This document shows, in pieces, positions 59,396 through 64,000 of a stretch of 64,000 nucleotides of DNA (positions are counted from its first letter, which is position 1; every line of letters starts with the position of its first letter). The DNA is taken from positions 303,279,450 through 303,343,449 of the forward strand of contig NC_081408.1 in assembly GCF_030272615.1 (NCBI RefSeq), in the 5' to 3' direction. This DNA comes from Cryptomeria japonica. Taxonomy: Eukaryota > Streptophyta > Pinopsida > Cupressales > Cupressaceae. The position numbers and the translations under genes are program-made. The notes under the pieces are model-generated. The model worked only from the letters and a program-made list of their open reading frames with translations, had not been told where the DNA came from and searched no databases.

Positions 59396-60540
59396 AAAAA
59401 CACTACAAAAAAGACCTCAAATGCGTTAAATGAATTTCCCAATAACGCACTCGTGTTTATCTTTTTTTGGTCATTTGGCTACCTTTTTTTACAACATCTT
59501 GGTGTATACGCCCCTAAGAAGACCTTTTCCTCAAAACTTTCTTGGATCATGAACTCCTCATGTGCACCAAACATTTAAGTTGCCACTTGGAAGCTTCTAA
59601 TGCACACAATCCTTTCAATCAATCTACTCCATTGATCTCTCAAAACAATCTTAGTATTTAATCCTCTATCCTTCGTTTCTTATTCAACTTTGTAAGAGAA
59701 TTTGTGTTTGGATTGATATCTTAAATTTTATAGAAAGATTATATATGAAAACAAATGATTGCGGAGTTTTATAATAAATGATTTATAGGAAATAATATTT
59801 TTTGAAGACCTTTTGTAAATTATAATCTTGTGTAGATTTGATTATGGGAGAAATTTAATGGTGAAATATGCTTAACTCTTCAAAAGTTTTGATGTTTTGT
59901 CTTTACATGACAACCACTTAGAATATAATATGTTTTAAGTATGTCATTTATAGTCATGGGAGATTAGTTTTTTTTTAAGATTGTTTGAAGACTAATCAAT
60001 GTAATATGAATTGATGACAATTATCTCAAAACTATGTAATTGAATTCTAATAAATTATCATGCGTACACTAAAACACTAGAAATATGGAGCATCCAAACA
60101 CACACGTGCATTTTTCCAAATAACTTTAAGTTAAAGTTAACAAAATATTATGTTGTCTTAGTAATATTGTTTCCATGCTATATATTCTTACACTAGAAGG
60201 AGGATCATCTTATTTCTCACTTCTTTATTGATCTTATGTATGAAATATTTTATATTGATTTTAATAGTTGATGCATTTTACAAGAAATGAATTTATTAAA
60301 TTGAATATATAATAGATTTATGATGTTTCATTGAAAGTTTTTATTAAGTTTTGTGCGCAAATTTTATATTTCAAGATTCAATAGTATGTACATGTATATT
60401 TTTTTAAGTTCAATATTATATTATATATTTCATGTGTATCTCATTCAACAACATAGAAATGTTACTATTTATAAATGTTTTTTTTTTAATTTAGTAAAAT
60501 AGATTCTTCTTTGACATAGAGTTGTATATAATTCATGTAT
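59396..60540. other. AT-rich leader region of ORF2 in D
   Basis: No coding motif. By comparison with copy A it should hold the ORF2 promoter and a first small exon. An acceptor-like 'tatatgcag' at about 60549-60557 precedes the main exon. Confidence 0.5.
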
Positions 60541-60550
60541 ATCTTTATAT

Positions 60551-62794
60551 ATGCAGGAGTTCTTTGCTATCATGGATGTTTTTGACATAGATGAACTATT
60601 AGGTGAAAATCCCCCACCACAACCCCCTCCTCCTCCTCCTCCACCACCACCACCACCACAACCCCCTAGATTGGATGAAATTCGTTTAAGAGAACGAATT
60701 AATGAAAACCTACAAGTGATTGAACAAAAAATTGCTGCTATCCAAAATGAGCAAGTCACGCCACCCCATCTTGTAGAGTTTGCAAAATCAATGCAAACTG
60801 TTGTCGAGTTAGTTAGATCTGTTGATTCTCAATTAGATCAATTTCATAGACGACGACACTGAGAGTTGCATGATTTTTATGTCGATGGTTTAACTTATAG
60901 ACAAATCACAGATTTGAAAATAACCAAAGCTCATTTATGTCCATATTTTACCAACCCAAAAACAAGAGAACCAATGCAACCTAGCCAGAAAAGAATTTCA
61001 ATTAGGTGGTGTGTGCATCCAGAAATGGCTAGATACTTTTGGGATAGATGGTGGATGGTTTTTGATTATCCACCACATCGTAATTATGAGGTCCCTTTTT
61101 ATTTTTTGAAGAAATTATACTGTGAGTTTGTAATGAACCAAAAACCAAATTATTTTGATATTAAGTCATTCCAGGGTGTTGGTCGTGGAATGCCACAGCA
61201 TAGATTAGGGGCACGGAGTAATAATCCCCTACCGGATCCACCCATAGTTCCACTTGTTGCTCCATCGATTCCTGCAGATGTCCAAAATACATCATTCATT
61301 TCGACATTAGATGCTTTGACTTCCCTCACAGGTAACCTGAGTGAGCAAGCTGCTCACATGGCATCTGCTCCTCGATGGATGCCACATATGTGTTCGAGTT
61401 GTCATGAGACGTGTGTAGGTCCTACTACTGCTGCAGGATCTACTTCAGTTCCAGATGAGCATGATGCAGCAGATGATAGTATGATGACATCTTATATGGA
61501 TTTTCTTTGCTCGGATGTTCATCTTGACCAAGTATAGATATATATACATGTACATGTCAATCTTTTTATGTACTTCATTAAATATAGGTATAAACTAAGT
61601 GCATCTCTTTTTTTATACAATCTAATACTTCATTAAATAAATTTTGTTTATGTAGATAAGGACTATGCCTAATATTAGAGTCAATATTGCATCTACTGGA
61701 AGACAACTCGACACACCTTATGGGGTATAGTATAAATTTCTATCTAGACATTGTACTAGATCTTTTTAAGTTAATATGCTATCATCGTATATTATATAAA
61801 TTTTCATGTTGATACATTGAATGCTTCTTTCTCCAGGATTCAGGTCATGAGGGACCCTCTACATCACATCAAGAAGAGGATCTGACTATTGTGACACCAT
61901 CTATGGTATGTATCTTATAATTCTTAACTTAAATATGAACTCTTACAATATTGTAACTTAACTTGAAATTATTTAGTACGCATATATATGTTCACTAAAT
62001 ATGATTTCATTAAATGCATGTATGCAGGTGGACACTACCATTAGGATAGGTTATCCTCATAATTTTGATCAGAGCCAATTTGAACGCACATCGACATCCT
62101 TTGAGGTATTAATATGTAATACTTAATTTGATCTTATTTTGACTCTTAATTTAAGATTTAATTGGACACTTTGAATTTGACCTTGTACAGGAGTTAGCTA
62201 GCACTGCATTTGGTGTTGATACTGCACAAGATACTGCTAGAGGAGATACTACTAGAGGGTTTGATGAGCATATGGTAAGTTTGTAACTTAATTTATGAAT
62301 TCTACTATATTTGATAAATGATTCTTTTAATAGTTAATTTCAAGTAATATTTTAATATTATTTTTTTATTGTACAACATGAGATAGGTGGATCTGGACCA
62401 CGTCCCGGGGACAAGAGAGATACTGCTATAGGATCTGATGAGCATATGGTAAGTTTGTAACAATTTACAAATTCTACTATATTTGATAAATGATTCTTTT
62501 AATAGTTAATTTCAAGTAATATTTTAATATTATTTTTTTATTGTACAGCATGAGACAGGTGGATCTGGACCACGTCCTGGGGACAAGAGAGATACTACTA
62601 CAGGATCTGATGAGCATATGGTAAGTTTGTAACTTAATTTACGAATTCTACTATATTTGATAAATGATTCTTTTAATAGTTAATTTCAAGTAATATTTTA
62701 ATATTATTTTTTTATTGTACAGCATGAGACAGGTGGATCTAGACCACGTCCTGGGGACAAGAGACCACGAGATGTTATTGATGATAGCACTTAG
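60551..62794 (+). pseudogene. Transposon D ORF2, multi-exon accessory gene
   Basis: The main exon likely starts at ATG 60572 (MDVFDIDELLGENPP; 60551 lies beside an acceptor). It has a run of prolines (60610-60666), a helical segment, and one TGA at 60860 in the same frame. It then reads DFYVDGLTYRQITDLK, RWWMVFDYPPHRNYEVPFYF (about 61040-61100) and a Cys block HMCSSCHETC (about 61384). Exons with consensus-like borders follow: 61656-61724, 61837-61905, 62028-62105, 62191-62274, 62377-62448, 62549-62620, 62723-62794 (ends TAG). Each is a multiple of three. The last three are near-identical copies. The acceptor before 62377 is AA instead of AG. It matches ORF2 of copy A; function unknown. Confidence 0.75.
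62275..62794 (+). repeat. Exon-intron tandem triplication in D ORF2
   Basis: A unit of about 173 bases, made of 'gtaagtttgtaac', the AT-rich intron, 'ttattgtacag' and a 72-base exon starting 'catgagacaggtggatctgg', occurs three times (introns starting 62275, 62449 and 62621). Intron and exon were duplicated together and are almost identical, so the event is recent. Confidence 0.92.
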
Positions 62795-63660
62795 ATTTTA
62801 CTATTTATTTGGCTTTGATATGTACTTTTTTATGGACTTTACACATTTGTTTACACGTGCACATACTTTATATATATGGATAGTTGCATAATAGGATTAG
62901 ATCATATATATTTTGTGCATACTTTATATATTTTGTGCACATTAGATATTATGTGGAGTGAACATCATGTTACCATCTAGACATATATATGGATTAGATA
63001 TTATATGGATTATGTGGACTTGAAATTTTACTGTTTATTTGGCTCTGATATGTACTATTTTACGGGCTTTACATATTTGTTTACACGTGCACACACATAC
63101 TTTATATATATGGATAGTTTCATAATAGGATTAGATCATATATATTATGTGCATACTTTATGTGTATTGTGCGCATTAGATATTATGTGGACTTGAAATT
63201 ATGTGCACATTAGATCATATATATTGACTTGAAATTATGTGGACTTGAAATTTTGCGCATACTTTATATATTATGTGGACTTGAAATTTTATTTATGGAA
63301 GTTGTGCTTAAACAACTTTATAGGCATTATGTGGACTTGTAATTTTATTTTTGGAATTTCATTTAAATAGTTCTTGTGATTAGATAAACTACATGTGCAT
63401 ACATCATGAACTAAGTATCGAAACATATCTTATAATTATAACATATTCTAAATCAAAAAGTATCATTTAACAAATATAATGAATAGAACTTGATTAAAAC
63501 ATAATTATCTCATTCATAAATTTGACCAGTAGTCTCTCATTTATGTATATTGTACACAAAATGTAATCAAGAAGACATATCTAAAATAAAATAAACAGTC
63601 TATTTAAATAACTTTGTTTTCATTGATGCCTTCTACTTGTGGTAGACCTGAAACAAAATT
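62795..63660. repeat. AT-rich inter-gene region with local repeats
   Basis: Phrases 'tttatatatatggatagtt', 'ataggattagatcatatata' and 'attatgtggacttgaaatt' recur several times. The segment at about 62808-62900 is repeated near 63030-63150. It lies between the convergent ORF2 and transposase, the place held by the 360-bp array in copy A. Confidence 0.8.
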
Positions 63661-63666
63661 TTACTA

Positions 63667-64000
63667 GATTTATTCCGTTATACCATCTGCATCCTCTCTC
63701 TTTTGCAAAGCATCTATAATTATCTCGTGCTCTTCCATAGAGAGAGTCCATAATTGTTTATTAGCAGGCTTGCCACGATATCTATCCAATTTTATATTAG
63801 TTGCCACTACCAAATGTGAGTAATGTATAATCTTTTTCTCTAATTCATAATCTTCAAATGCGGGCAATCCATTCTTTCTTGTTAGATATTTGCGTAGCCA
63901 AGTGCCAACAACAACCACAGATCCTATTGGATAGTCATAACCATCATCATCTACTCGAGGAGTAGTTAGCTTATGTTTTGGCTCTACACATCGAGCCAAC
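63667..64000 (-). CDS. Transposase C-terminal domain of D (partial)
   Basis: The minus-strand frame is open from the window edge to a stop at about 63667. It reads ARCVEPKHKLTTPRVDDDG, PIGSVVVVGTWLRKYL, AFEDYELEKKIIHYSHLVVA and ends DADGITE. It matches the last about 110 residues of the copy A transposase (CRCVEPKRKL...PIGSVVMTGTWLQRY...LVVATNI) with no stop or shift in the visible part. That suggests D may be the least damaged copy. The domain's role is unknown; it follows the catalytic core in A and F. The rest lies beyond 64000. Confidence 0.82.

Larger units (their letters stand above)
57532..64000. mobile_element. DNA transposon copy D (left part, continues past window)
   Basis: It begins GGGTATGTGCAAGCTAATGA inside the C/E transposase. 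A palindrome cassette follows (57598-57840), then a 62-bp array, dispersed repeats, ORF2 (+) and the C-terminus of a minus-strand transposase running off the end. This is the gene order of copy A. The right end and target duplication are outside the window; the 4 bases to the left are TTGC. Confidence 0.8.

Noticed and set aside
60469-60759. Minus-strand frame with a polyglycine run
   Set aside because: It is the shadow of the proline run in ORF2 of copy D.
1-64000. Host genes, tRNA or rRNA genes
   Set aside because: I looked for long uninterrupted non-repeat coding stretches and tRNA-like or rRNA-like sequence on both strands. The only coding similarity found belongs to mobile elements.

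Overview
The window is plant nuclear DNA made almost entirely of transposable elements and their satellites. I find no host protein gene, tRNA or rRNA. Copia LTR retrotransposons with a tRNA-Met-type primer site, LINE-like tails, a large LTR whose ends resemble plant Gypsy LTRs, AT-rich filler and several levels of nested insertion point to a seed plant with a very large repeat-rich genome. A gymnosperm is my guess; the sequence does not prove it.

The most interesting content is a family of two-gene DNA transposons with ends GGGTA(A/T)GTGCAC and 4-bp target duplications. Four copies or derivatives have at least one visible end, and a fifth is a decayed fragment. Copy A (10945-23178) sits inside Copia element 1. 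It carries a plus-strand multi-exon gene (here ORF2) that converges on a minus-strand transposase. Copy B (30750-38519) has lost both genes and is a giant foldback built of CT/GA arms around a 20-bp flipping minisatellite. Copy C/E (39248-40389 plus 52215-57531) is split by an LTR and carries the transposase N-terminal half. Copy D (57532 to beyond the window) carries ORF2 and the transposase C-terminus. Fragment F (about 28980-30573) is a decayed transposase C-terminal half. The transposase has a helix-turn-helix, Cys-rich motifs, a DF(I/A)E(N/S)Y block, an SDD block, a W(S/L)DN...QFKN block and a GKGE(H/N)D block. I read it as DDE-like but cannot assign a superfamily.

Layout: 1-7920 holds degenerate LINE-like remnants and AT-rich DNA. 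7930-8290 and 27948-28160 are tandem repeats on either side of Copia 1. 8388-27800 is Copia 1 with copy A nested in its gag-pol. 28980-30573 is fragment F. 30574-39247 is a Copia-type LTR remnant hit separately by copies B and C/E. 40390-52214 is a possible large LTR that itself holds a non-autonomous Copia-like element (40623-47345) and a solo LTR (48753-49868). 52215-57531 is the rest of C/E. 57532-64000 is copy D.

In copies A and D the ORF2 tail is a string of tiny exons, nearly all multiples of three and locally amplified. Each copy has its own subterminal palindrome-rich cassette. Every coding region seen has stops or frameshifts except the final piece of copy D, so these are mostly molecular fossils. 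The family's design can still be read by comparing copies.
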